From Dichetophora obliterata (Eukaryota > Arthropoda > Insecta > Diptera > Sciomyzidae), in the NCBI GenBank assembly GCA_963920525.1, contig OY986437.1:57369330-57433329 (forward strand): a stretch of DNA of 64,000 nucleotides. The letters are read 5' to 3'. A program made the translations under genes and the position numbers. Below are positions 33,518-44,949 of the stretch, piece by piece; the stretch's first letter is position 1; each line of letters opens with the position of its first letter. Below the pieces are notes generated by a model. It worked only from the letters and a program-made list of their open reading frames with translations. It did no database searches and was not told the origin of the DNA.

Positions 33518-36500
33518 TGGAGGCGAACCTTTACTCAAACCTCCACGTGGTGTTTCCTGGGCAACGTCAAAACTGACAACCGTTAGCTTGGCGGCTAATC
33601 TGAGCGGCGGGCCTCCCTAGGCTTAAAATAGGTTGTACGTCGGGTTTGAAGCCCACCCGTAAAAACCCATTTCAATAAAAACAAATAAGAAAAGAAGAAA
33701 AATGATCCTTAAATCTGATGACGACTACCGCAAACGAAAAACTGATAATGATTTACGGATATGCACCAGGAATGTCCGAACCCTTAATTGGGAAGGTGCC
33801 TCTATCCAACTGACTGATGTCTTGGAAAGATGGAAAGCTGATATCACTGCTATCCAAGAAATGCGATGGAAGGGACAGGGTTGCATTCGGCATGCATCCT
33901 GTGATATCTACTACAGCGGCCATGCGGGGAAGCACGAGTTTGGATGTGGATTTGTAGTTGGCAAGAGACTACGGCCCCACGTCCTGCGATTCACACCTGT
34001 GAACGAACGACTTGCCATAATCCGCATCAAGGCTCTATTTTTCAATATAAGCCTAATATGCGCGCACGCTCCGACAGAAGACAATGACGATGAGATCAAG
34101 GAAATTTTCTACGAGCGCTGCCCCCGTCACGATGTAAAAATCGCTAAGGTGGGCAAGGAAAATATATTTGGTCCAACAGTCGGAAAGATCAGCCTCCACG
34201 ACAACACCTCCGTTAACGGAATGTGGCTGATTGACTTCGCCGCAGCACGAAACATGGTCGTAAGTAGCACTAGATTCAAGCATCTCAAACTTCATAAAGC
34301 CACCTGGATGTCCCCTGATCAAAAAACCAAAAATCAAATTGATCACGTTTTGATCGACGGAAGGCACTCTTCGAGTGTATTGGATGTACGCACGATCCGT
34401 TGTGCACACATTGACTCGGATCACTATCTTGTTGCAGCCAAGATCCGTACACGTCTGTGCGCAGCTTAGAACACACGCAACCCTACACAGAGAAAGCTAG
34501 ACTTCGACAAGCTGCAATCGAAACAGACAGCCGATGCTTTCGCCACTCGACTCTCACTCCTGCTTCAAAGCACTTCTCCAATCGATGATATATACGCGTA
34601 ATGGACACACATTTTCAACTCCATGCATGCGGCTACTGAAGAGGTGATTGGCTACCACCGCCCTCGCCGAAACCAGTGGTACGACCAGGAGTGTCGCGAC
34701 GCCACTGCAGAGAAAGACGCCGCCTACAAAGCCACCCTGCAGTCGGTTGTAACGCGCGCTGCTAAGGAGCGATACAAAGAAAAGAGGAGGGAAGAGAGAC
34801 GTATTTTCAGGCGGAAAAAAAGAGAGGCAGAAAAGCGCGAGCAGGAGAAGATTGAGATGTATGGTGACAGGAATGAGGCCCGAAAATTTTTCGAAAAAAT
34901 AAGACGCCTTGCCGATGGTTTTAAAACCGGGGCCTCTTCCTGCAAGGATGAAAACGGGAATTTAGTGACAGATGTCCAGAGTACACTGACGTTATGAAGG
35001 GAACACTTCTCTAAGCTTCTAAATGGCGACGCTGACAACAATCCCGCCATAGAGATGATATTCCGGAAACCCCAATTTCGGATGACAGCGTCGAGGTTCC
35101 GCTGCCCGACTATGATGAAGTTCTGACAGCTATAGCTCGGCTTAAAAATAACAGAGCCGCGGGAGCTGATGGCTTACCTGCTGAGCTGTTTAAGAACGGA
35201 GGCGAATCTCTACTTAAATGCATTCACGAGCTTCTATGCAGAATATTGTCAAAATAATGCATTCCGAACGATTGGAATCTCAGTGTGCTCTGCCTAATCC
35301 ACAAAAACGGCGATCCCACTATCTGTGCCAATAACCGTGGGATAAGTCTTCTTAATATTGCATATAAGGTCCTGTCGAGCGTTCTATGTGAAAGATTAAA
35401 GCCCATTGTAAACGAACTGATCGGACCTTACCAGTGTGGCTTCAGACCTGGAAAGTCCACCATCGACCAGATTTTCACGCTACGACAAATCTTGGGGAAG
35501 ACTCAAGAAAGACAAGTCGACACCCACCATCTTTTTGTCAACTACAAAGCCGCCTTCGACAGCCCAATAAGGAAGCACCTGTACTCCACCATGTCTGAAT
35601 TTGGTATTCCTGCAAAACTAATACGACTTTGCAGGATGACACTGAGCAACACCAGCAGCGCAGTTTAAATCGGGAAGGACCTCTTCCCACCATTTATTAC
35701 CAAACGAGGTTTCAGACAAGGTGATTCCTTATCGTGCGACTTTTTCAACCTAATGATGGAAAAGATCATCCGAGCTGCTGATCTGAGACGTAGTGGCACA
35801 ATATTCTACAAGAGTGTTATGCTGCTTGCGTATGCTGATGACATCGATATCATTGGCCATAATACTCGCGAAATCAGTGCAGCATTCTCCAGATTTGAAA
35901 AAAAGTCAAGTCGAATGGGTCTGGCAGTGAATGCAGATAAGACGAAATACTTGGTGTCAACAAACAAACAGTCCCAGCGTCTTGGAACCCACGTTACCGT
36001 TAACAATACCTCCTTTGAGGTTGTGAAGGACTTCGTTTATCTGGGATCCAGCATAAACTCAACCAACGACATCTGCATTGAGATCAAACGAAGAATAACT
36101 CTTGCCAACATGTGTTACTTTGGGCTCAGTAGGCAATTGAGAAGCAGAGCCCTCTCTCGACGAATGAAAATCACGCTCTATAAATCGCTCATCATGCCCG
36201 TCCTACTTTATGCATTACAAACCTGGACGCTGAGCAGTTCAGATGAAAAGACTTTAGGAGCATTCGAGAGAAAGATTCTTCGTAAGATCTACGGACCAAT
36301 CTGCGTCAATGGCGAGTACTGAATACGGTGGAATGATGAACTAACTGTACGAGCTGTACGCTGACATCGACATAGTCAGCGCATGAAAGGCGATGCTCCA
36401 GTAAAGAAAACATTCGATTCGGTACCCAGCGGCGGTCAACGCAGAAGAGGACGACCGCATCTTCGTTGGAAAGACCAAGTAGAGGACAACCTGACGAAGC

Positions 36501-36610
36501 TTGAAATTTCCAACTGGCGGCAGCAAGCGAAAGACAGAAATGGCTGGCGCAAATTCTTAGAAGAGGCCAAGACCGACATACGGTTGTAGCGCCAACTAAG
36601 TAAGTAAGTA
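33518..36610 (+). mobile_element. RTE-type LINE, copy 1, with 14-bp target duplication
   Basis: The 14-base sequence TAAATTCATTTTTC occurs at 33504-33517 and again at 36611-36624, so the element runs between them. The 3' end is the short microsatellite (AAGT)n typical of RTE LINEs. About 180 bp of 5' leader precede the single long ORF. Overall identity to copy 2 (48691-51836) is around 95 percent by eye, and it has 15 bp more at its 5' end. Confidence 0.93.
33702..36589 (+). pseudogene. RTE endonuclease-reverse transcriptase, copy 1, broken
   Basis: One ORF originally encoded an AP-type endonuclease followed by a reverse transcriptase. Visible: ICTRNVRTL (Trp changed to Arg against copy 2), AIQEMRWKGQG, DSDHYLVAAKIR, GFRPGKSTIDQIF, GFRQGDSL, AYADDIDIIG and FVYLGSSINS. 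Damage compared with copy 2: a 21-bp and an 18-bp in-frame deletion near 34114 and 34143, the second removing the catalytic LGDFN motif; stops at 34467, 34995, about 35254 and 35666; a 1-bp deletion near 35045; a TGA after VNGEY near 36320; a 4-bp insertion near 36343; and a 43-bp deletion near 36378 between AGCGCAT repeats. Dead copy. Confidence 0.93.
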
Positions 36611-36765
36611 AGTAAATTCATTTTTCGACTTTTGTCCCCCTTATTTGTTCTACATCAAACACTGTGCGATGACTGAAATGTTCAGACCTCTTAATCAAAA
36701 AAACAATTTATGTTAATCAAAATGTTTTTTTTTCAGGACAAAGAGTATTAAAAATAGTAAGGAAA

Positions 36766-37550
36766 TATCTTCGACTGAATCGAAGTTAAAATACTCCTAC
36801 GGCCGCTTTTAGTTTATTTGAAGTCTTAAATGTTGTATTGTTTTAGTGACGTCTTTTTTATAAGGCGTGGTTTTTAACCAAATATTTCACATTTGAAACT
36901 CAGAATCCTTTTTATGGATTAAAGCTTTTGTAAACAATATCCATTTACAACATTAATGTTTTTGGAATTTATAAAAGTTTCACTATTATGATGACATCAC
37001 TTTGTATGGGAGGTTGGTGAAATTAACAGTTTTTATTCTAAATTGCAAACATTGAGTGCCTAGTTAGGATTAACATAAATTTGCAAAGTTTTAAGACATT
37101 GTAATAATTTTTTGTGTAATTTGAGGAGATTTTACTGCTTTCATAAAGTCACTTTGTATGGGAAATAGACGTGGTTTTCATTGGATTTTTACAAATTTCA
37201 TACTCAAAGTATGGGAGGTAGGCGTGGTTTTCATTCGATTTTGCTCATTTTCGAACATGACCTTTATTTTCGAATAAAAAGCTTATATCTCGACTTAAAA
37301 GATAAAAGGGCTGAAATGCATTTAAATGCAATGGCTTAAAACAATATTAAATTTCGTAACGATAGCTCTTAAGTTGCGGCTGTTATCTTAATCACAGACA
37401 AACAGACGGACAGACGTACAAACGGGCAGAAGAGCAAGGCTAAATTAACTTACAAGGTGATGCTGATCAAGAATGTATATACTTGTCTATATCTGCCACG
37501 CCTCCTGATCGGCGTTACAAACGGAGTGGCAAAGTTAACACACCACATAT
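36766..37550 (+). mobile_element. DINE-1/INE-1-like (Helentron-associated) repeat, copy 1
   Basis: Starts TATCTTCGACTGAATCGAAG followed by TTAAAATACTCC, contains repeated GTATGGGAGGTAGGCGTGG units, then a (CAGACGGA)-type tract near 37396-37420, then GGTGATGCTGATCAAGAA and a GGCGTTACAAACGGAGTGGC stretch near the 3' end. This order (internal tandem units, GTCY-like microsatellite, GATCAAGAATATATATAC block) is what I recall for DINE-1 elements of flies. Family name is by recall. Confidence 0.6.
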
Positions 37551-37798
37551 GCATTTTTATATGCGTAATTATAATTACTAATTTATAATTTATTTGAAAA
37601 ATTTCTACTTGTCGGCTGCAGTTTAAAAATTTGCAATATATTTCACTTAAAGCCAATTTTTAATGCTTTGTAGTTAATAAAATTTATAAAAAAATTTATA
37701 CTATCTTGATTAATACCTGCACATTTGACCGTACCTAAAAATTAAAGTTCACCGAACAAGGCTTAACTGAAGCATTTTTGAAAGGCAACGCCGAAAAA

Positions 37799-38412
37799 TA
37801 TATTTTTTTACCGAACGTAGGGGTCACCCTCTTATTTTTTTTTATCATATCTTCGGCATTAACAATCCGATCTTAGTCCGAGCTTCAGAGGACATTGACC
37901 TCAGATACCCCGTTCTGGTACTTACCCACCAGATTTCAGCTTGTACCACCCCAATACCAAGAAATGAAAACTCACAAAAAATATTAAAAAAAAAAATTTA
38001 ACTGCTTCTTTCTGATTCCTCTGGAAATGTTTTTTATAAAAAAAATGCATTTAATTTCATACCTTTTTTCAGATGTAAGGGAAAAAATTAAAAAAGTGAT
38101 CCCTACGTTCGGCAAAAAACATTATTATTTTTTTAAAAATAATTCCAGTGGAATAATCGAAAAACTTTTTTGGTAAAAGTTAAATGATTTTTTGTGATCT
38201 ATAATTTTTTGACAATAAGGTGGTACGTTAGGGTGGTACAAACTGATATCTGGTGGGTAAGAACCAGAACAGGGTATCTGACGTCAATGACCTTCGAAGC
38301 AAAAATTTGTCTTCTTGAAACAAAAAAAATCGACGTATAATTCTTTAAGATAGAATTGTTAATGTCGAAGATATGATGAAAAACGTAAAAAAGCAACCCC
38401 TACGTTCGATCA
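37799..38412. mobile_element. Fold-back element with three copies of its terminal motif
   Basis: Left arm 37799-37962 and right arm 38229-38412 are inverted copies sharing CGAACGTAGGGGT, ATCATATCTTCG, ACATTAACAAT-like, GATACCC(C/T)GTTCTGGT and ACCCACCAGAT blocks. A third copy of the terminal word CCCTACGTTCGGCAAAAAA lies in the middle (38100-38120), in the right-arm orientation. Confidence 0.7.
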
Positions 38413-40300
38413 AAAAAAATTTTTTGTCGGAATTATCTTTCAATGTAAAATAAATTTAAGCAATATTAAAAAATACAAAACAAAATTCTCAATTTCCAGC
38501 AATATATTGACAGAATACCGTTGCTTAAACCACGCCCACTGCCCACCCCTCTTATCAGTATTATCTTTCACAATTCTATAAAAACTCAAAGTTAAGCTCA
38601 TTTGGGTACATGCGAAAACAAAAAGAATAAAAAAGAAAAGTTGTGACTAAAAAAAACTAATTTCTTGCCAATATATTGGATTCAGTGTTGCCACTAGCAA
38701 GTTATATTGAACTAGCGACGGACAAAACGAGTTCTCAAATTGAAAACTACACTCAACTAAAGTTTTGTGAGGCACAAACAATTTTCTACGTATATAAAGG
38801 AAAAATATGCAGATTAAAATAACGCAAGTTTTGAAAGAGAGCCACGGGGATAAGAAGCAAAAGCCTGAGCAGGAAAAGGAAAACTTTTACAAGCTAGCAG
38901 CAGGTTGCTGCAAGCATGCTTGAAATAAGAGAGCCGGCAACAGAAGAAAAACCGTAAAATTTCGTCATACATGATGAAAAACCCTGCAGACAGCACCGAA
39001 ACATTTTGGCTTGAAATTGTAGAGGAAACCTAAAAAGTTACATCAAAGTAAAAAGAGGATGTACCTGCCCGCTACTTAGCAATGTAAAAACGAAGAGGAC
39101 GAAATCGAAACTGAAATCAATTTATTTGCTGGTTGTTTTCATGTAAGAGTCAAAACTTTTGGACTCTATTGGTATCTCTGTCTTAGCTTAGAGGAAGTTT
39201 TGTGAAAGCTCTGTTCACAGAATGTGCAGTCAACAGAAAGTAGTGAACTTTGAACTTTTTGAAGCTATTAAAAGGACATGAATGATTCTTTATATTTAAT
39301 TTTAGAAGAGTGCAAGAAAAAAATTTGTTGTTGCAAAAAAAAAGGTGGCCGGACATGGTTTGAGAAATGCATTTAGACTAAAAGTGGTTCAAAGACTGCG
39401 TTGACATTTCACTTGAGTTTTTAATCTTGAAGGAAGTTCGTTCGTCGAATTGCAGCCATTTCGACTGCTGTTGCTGCTTACATCATCAACCTATTATGCT
39501 GGCGTGGCCAGCTTCTTTGGTTTCCGCTTAGTTTTTTTTTTTAATTTTAGTTTTCTATGCAGACCTTTCTTCATGTTTGTTTGTTTTTGTAATTTTCTAT
39601 TTTTGATCTGAAATAAGTAATAATGTGCCAGGAGCCAAACTTTCTCACAACTTTAAGTGCAGCTCGAAGGTAAGATTGAACTTTTTGTATAGCTTTGAAC
39701 TTTTAGCAAAAGTTTTGTGTTATATGCGTATATGGTTTTTTATCTTGTTTATATTAAGTTCTTTTTGTTTTCTATTTGGAGCAGTTTTTAATCCAGAAAT
39801 TTTGCTTGTTTATTGTGCTTACGGATATTAAAGTAAATTTTAGTTGTGCATTGTTTTTGTTGTTCTTGCTTGTTATGTGATAAAGCGATGAGTTATGGAT
39901 ACATTCAAGCTTTTCTTTATTTTGAGGTGGTCATGTTAGTTGTTATACTAGTTAGTAGAACGAAACAAAAAAAAAATAAGTTTTTTTTTTGTGAGTTTGT
40001 GAAATTAGTTTTTTGTGAGCACAGGGACAAAAATGTTAGATTATGTATCAAAAACAAGCCCTTCGAATTTGGAGCGAAAATATTGATGTTTAGTACTCGA
40101 CCATAGACTTTAGGTAGCGCTGCACATGTTATTTAAATTCAGTGAACTATAAACCCATACATTACATGAATAATAATGATGATTTTTAAGGTCTAACCTT
40201 ACGTTTTTGGTGTCGCTGAAGGTGATTAAATATATTCTGATTTGATCCGCTTGCTAGACTCAAAGATATTGAAGAAAAAGTAGCAACACTACAGTAAAAA
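38413..40300. other. No recognisable feature
   Basis: No repeat family, TIR pair or domain-bearing frame recognised. The open frames (38814-38996, 39625-39831, 39846-40106) are hydrophobic by T-richness. Confidence 0.4.
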
Positions 40301-40304
40301 ATTT

Positions 40305-41255
40305 TAAAATAAGGTCCCTTCGCCAAATAAGGCCCAAGCCTTAATAAGGCCCGATTTCTTATACGCACATTTATTGCATTCCCTGCAAAATTATTTTTTG
40401 CTCGTTTAAACATGTTCATATCTGCATCACGATGCAAAAAAAATTACTTCGATTGCGCATCTGTGAAGCGAGTGACAGTCAAACGAAGTCAGCGGTAGCG
40501 TCAACAACGTGGTTGATGTAATATTGTGCTCGCAGTAAAAGTCCGTTATTCTACGAATTAACTATTGACTATGTCCAGCTTTGAATTAAAAATTAAGAGA
40601 GGTATTTTAACGAAAACAAAAAGGTTAATTGATCAAATCTAGCTGTGGTGTATTCCGAGAAAAACTTGATTAATGAAATGATATTGGGAGCGCCTAAAAA
40701 GGCCCAACAAATTTTTTCTTTCCGGCTTTCTTTTTCCGATCTCCACACCTAAATCTACCAGGCAGAAAAAACTACCAGAAAGAAAGCCCTCCACTATAAA
40801 GGCCAGCAAATTACTAAAATTCTCTTTAAAAAAGCCAGAGTAACTTTATTTTTAATTTTAATTTTCAAAATAAGCTTTTGGCAATAAAAGTATTTTTTCG
40901 AAAAAGTTTTTATAAAAATAAGCTATGAATGTGTAGTATCAATGTAAACAAACACTTGTAATAATAATATGTGTTCTTATTTTATTATTTTCTGACTGTT
41001 TTTTTATGTTTCTAAACCATTATAAATTGGGCATTTAGACATGGTGGTCCTAATATGGCAAAAATAAGACCTTTTTAAAACCTTCTGAGCTGGATATATT
41101 TTTTACTTTTTCATGCTTTATTTTTATGTTTTTGAAAAAAGAATTGAATAAACAAAAATACAAAATTGCAAAAATAAGTTTAAAAAACCCCGTTTCTCTT
41201 CTGTCTGGTAAAAACCGTTAGGTTGGCCTTATTTGGGTAACTTACCTTATATTCA
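40305..41255. mobile_element. Imperfect-TIR element with AAGGCC words
   Basis: Left end AATAAGGTCCCTTCGCCAAA followed by TAAGGCCC; right end inverted ATAAGGTAAGTTACCCAAAT followed by AAGGCC. Additional AAGGCC words at 40345, 40700 and 40800 may be subterminal repeats. TA could be the target site. No coding capacity. Confidence 0.5.
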
Positions 41256-41627
41256 AGGATTAATACTGCCGTCATAAGGAAGAGTGCGGCATCTACATAT
41301 GTATTTCAATATTTTGAGATAAACGACTTACAGTCATTTATCAAAAATTCACTGATAAGGGATTGGATGGTTATAAATATTTGGTTCTACAGGATAGTGA
41401 AATCCAGTTTGCTGTCAGTATTACTGAAATTTTTTTCGATTTTATTAAAAATGCCAAAACTGTGGAACAAACACCGTAGTTGCTTTTTTTTTGTTTGTTT
41501 TAGAAATTTAAATAAGTTCAAAAAGCCGTATCTACATCGAATGTACCTTTTACATAGTAAAAAGCTGTTTTGTTTATATGTTTATGATATATTTTTAAAA
41601 CCATCATATCTTGCCCAAGGATATTAA

Positions 41628-43273
41628 GGGGGTCCTCTGGTAATCTATGCCAAATTTTAGCCTTTTTTCAAAATATTGTGGAAAGAGAACGAGTAAAGAT
41701 ATTTTAGTTCCGTTTTTTGATTTGGGTAGCTTAATTTATTGAAAAAAATACAGAATTTTGAAAAAGTGAATTTATGGACCGTTCAGAAAGTTCTCGGCCT
41801 GGTAACGAGGTTCTCCGGAAAAAAGGTGGGTCCAAATTGCGCACGATTCCAAGAGTAAACATCGTCTGAAAAAAAAAAATATTCAGTTACTTACAATGAA
41901 TGTCCCTATAGCCCCTACCTCGGAAACAAAAATCGAAATTTTTTTAGGGGGGGAGCCGCCACTTTGAAAATGAAAAATCGAATTTCGACCTTTTTTTTTG
42001 TAGTCTAGTGTAGAAAAAAAATAGTAAACATTATTTTTTCGGCAAGTTTGAGGTAGGGGCTATAGCGGCGTAAATTCTGCGTCGTTTCATGCCTCATATA
42101 TCAAAATCGGTCAAAAACTGTTTGAGTTATCGTGCGCAAAGTTTTGAAAAACATGGTTTCGAGAAAAACGCGATTAAAGTTTTGACTTCAATTTTGAGGC
42201 ACACAAATGACATTAACACATATTTTTTTAATACAATACTTACGAATATTAATCGGCAATTCCAGCCCCATAAAGTGTGCCTTCCTCCATCTCATAAAAC
42301 GAGTTTTCCATGGCTTTTTAGGCTCTGCGGGCTGTGCGACCCTCTTTCGATGATGCGTACGTTTTTAGCTCTGAGCGTTGAAGTCGTTTTCCGTCGCGAG
42401 ATTCAGCATACATCTCGGCTTGTGGGCCGATGACAATACCCATTGTTGACATTATTTTTAAAATACTTGTGAAGCCTTCGTTGAAAATGCAGGTTGCCAG
42501 AAAATTTGCGATTTCGACTGTGGTAGCACCACAGTGGATATGTTTCGGCGCAAAGGTCCACAAAAGCGAGTTGAACGATTCGTTACAATTTTGCGTTTCA
42601 CCTCCAGTCATCGGTTGAGTAGATCGTCGGATGATAACGCTTCGTATATGGGCTTCATTACTTGCAGAACCTTTCCATCAAGTGGGGCGTACGTGTGGTG
42701 AAATGAGGCTAATGAGCCTTCTGCTGCTGACTTTTGATAGGCGCACCAGCTGGACTCACCAGGTGGGCAATACATATGTTGTGGATTACTATCACTTGAA
42801 CTTTTGTGATAATATGTTGACCATATTTCTTTTCTCATGTTTTTCACAGAGTCCTTATTACGTCGAATAGCAAGTCCATAGTAAGTAGTCAGCTCGCTTA
42901 TGACTTTGTCTGTCAGTTTGCCAGTGCCTTTTCCACCGATGCCTTTGTTTTCTTTTTTGGCCTTGCGCAGCCGTGTGCCCATGCGTTTTTGCACGTGAGC
43001 GATGCACTCCTTTTTTGTGACAACGGGGGGTATTTTGTAATATCAATACATATTTTGGAAGAATTCCACAGAATTTTCGACTAATGACTGCAGGCAAATA
43101 AACAACTTTGCTGATGCGTTATTTTGACGAAAACATACCTACACAAAAATGCCTGTATCTCCTAAACTATTTCGAATTTTGAAAAATCCTTTTGGGAAAA
43201 TGTTTTTGAGTATCTGAGCAATAGAAATATGAAAAAAATCGAAAAAAAATTTTTCGGATTACCAGAGGACCCC
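41628..43273 (-). mobile_element. TTAA-flanked DNA transposon, Kolobok/Mutator-like
   Basis: Bounded by TTAA on both sides (41624-41627 and 43274-43277). Ends GGGGGTCCTCTGGTAAT and, inverted, GGGGTCCTCTGGTAATCC. Length 1646 bp. It carries a transposase remnant on the minus strand. TTAA targets occur in piggyBac and Kolobok elements; the protein is not piggyBac-like. A 15-bp inverted pair, TATAGCCCCTACCTC at 41909 and its inverse near 42051, may be a subterminal site. Confidence 0.8.
42249..43034 (-). pseudogene. Mutator/Kolobok-like transposase, C-terminal part
   Basis: The minus strand encodes, in order, TKKECIAHVQKRMGTRLRKA, GIGGKGTGKLTDKVISELTT, YYGLAIRRN, HMYCPPGESSWCAYQK, TYAPLDGKVLQVMKPIYEAL, then TGGETQNCNESFNSLLWTFA and PKHIHCG, then MEEGTLYGAGIAD at the end. 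I recall this arrangement (QKR.G.RLR, then CP.G..SWC, then TQN.NESFN..W...PK) from transposase-derived proteins of many invertebrates, grouped with Mutator-like or Kolobok elements. A 1-bp frameshift lies near 42608, between DLLNR and TGGET, and a TAA at 42318-42320; the frame then runs to 42249. The N-terminal part is missing. Confidence 0.72.
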
Positions 43274-43830
43274 TTAAATAAAAAAATCAATATGCTATGT
43301 TTAAAAAATCAATATTTAAAAGATTTTTTTTTGTCACAAAAATAAAGAAGTAAAAAGCACTTTACAAAGCATTAATAACAAATACAAACGAAAAACGCAG
43401 TATCTGTCTGTAGATACCGCTTTTTTATCTCTTTTTATGTAGATACTGCGTTTTTTGTTTGAATGATTGCTTTAATATGTGTAGATATGACATTTCATGT
43501 TAAAATTGAATGTTTGAATGTGCTCAAGCAATTGAGCAAAACATTCGAAATTTTTATTTTATTTTCTTAAAGATGGAAGAAAGGATTAAGAAAAACAATG
43601 AAACTGGTTTTGATTTTCATGCTAGATGCCGCAATCTTCCTTATGACGGTAGAATACTTCTTGTAAAAAATTTGTACCATTTTTTCCAATATCTATGTTT
43701 GTAGCCAACATTTTAACGTAAACAATTAGTGTTCGCACACCATCCTACACCTACTAGTTCAAGAAAAACAAAAGTTTATTTATATTTTGATCTACTTGCT
43801 AGATTTTAAGTTAATTTTTTTTTTTAAACA

Positions 43831-43915
43831 AGATCAAAGAGCCAAGGTTTGCGCCTTATGCAAACAAGGTTTGGTCTTTGACTTGAAAGGAAAGGGAGAG
43901 ATTATTTAGAGGAAT
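43831..43915 (+). repeat. Short dispersed repeat, copy 1
   Basis: AGATCAAAGAGCCAAGG, TGCGCCTTATGCAAACAA and TTGACTTGAAAGGAAAGG blocks are repeated at 46470-46556 with about 85 percent identity. Not recognised; probably part of a larger degraded element. Confidence 0.65.
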
Positions 43916-43997
43916 AATATTTAAACAAAGGTTAAAAAATGAAGGCATGAGGTTGTGTAAGGCCTTACCTAACGAATATTTTTACATACCTATTTTT

Positions 43998-44120
43998 ATG
44001 TAATCTAAACTATTATACAAATGAGACTCACGAAATTTGATCCAGAATAAGCTCGGTAACTGCTGAGCCGATTTTGATAATTCTTTTTTTATTCAATTCT
44101 TATGATAATATAGATTGTCA
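43998..44120 (+). mobile_element. Helitron-like 5' end (candidate 1)
   Basis: Starts TCTAAACTATTATACAAATG and contains GGTAACTGCTGAGCCGATTT about 55 bases later. Insect Helitrons often begin TCTAWACTATTAT and carry an ACTGCTGRRCCGATTT stretch. The 3' end was not found. Confidence 0.45.
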
Positions 44121-44401
44121 TAGCTTACCAAGGTTTTCGAAAAATGTATTCCTTAATTATTACAAAATCACGCATTTTATTTGATGCCTAGATTCAACCA
44201 GCAGCACAATATAACAGTAAACAAACCTTTTCTCTCTTTGTCGCGAGAGCTTCTCTCAATATAACTTATGCCATGTGTTGTTGTTGCTTTCAGTGAGAAT
44301 ATTGCTGTCATACAGTGTTGATTGATTTTCTTTGCAAATGTTTTGAGGGGAGTTGCCAGAATTTAGTTATGTCTTGCAGCCTTGCCAGCCAGCTTTTCCC
44401 C

Positions 44402-44945
44402 ACTTGAGATTGTGTTAGTCTATCTATACGAATATATAAAAGCGTCGTGACACTGCACGGATGTTTGACAATCACGCAAGAACCACTGAATCGATTAACA
44501 CGATTTAGGTATCAAACTTTTTCTGCACTCTTTATGCCATCTTTGAGAAATCTGAATTTTTTTCTTCTTTTAAGGTCAACATTTTCGCGAAAAGAACACG
44601 ATTAAATTTTAGAGGTCACTATTTTTATTCTCAAGAGGGCAGAATTTTCAAAGGTTTAAGCTAAATTGGGCTCAAATTCTGGCAGTCTATTTGTTTCAAG
44701 TATGAGATGGTTAAAGTAAAAAATTTTGCCACACCCCCATTACCGCCCACAATAAAAAATAAATGCTATATTTCGATCGATTTTGGTCGTATTAGACTAA
44801 AATTTGATAATTTAGTTCATACGGTTACTTTCAGTAACTGCACTAAAAATGCCGAATATATAAAATTTTTTCCCGAACAGCATGAAAATTCGTATATAGC
44901 AGTACGGTGGTCTGCGGCAGGACAACGTTTGCCAGGGAGTACTAT
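44402..44945 (+). mobile_element. Helitron-like fragment (candidate 2)
   Basis: Starts TCTATACGAATATATAAAAG and contains AACCACTGAATCGATTAACA within 100 bases, like Helitron 5' ends. Near 44918-44940 it has GGACAACGTTTGCCAGGGAG, resembling the hairpin-plus-CTAGT 3' region of insect Helitrons, though a clean CTAGT end is absent. No Rep/helicase coding. Confidence 0.45.
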
Positions 44946-44949
44946 ACAC

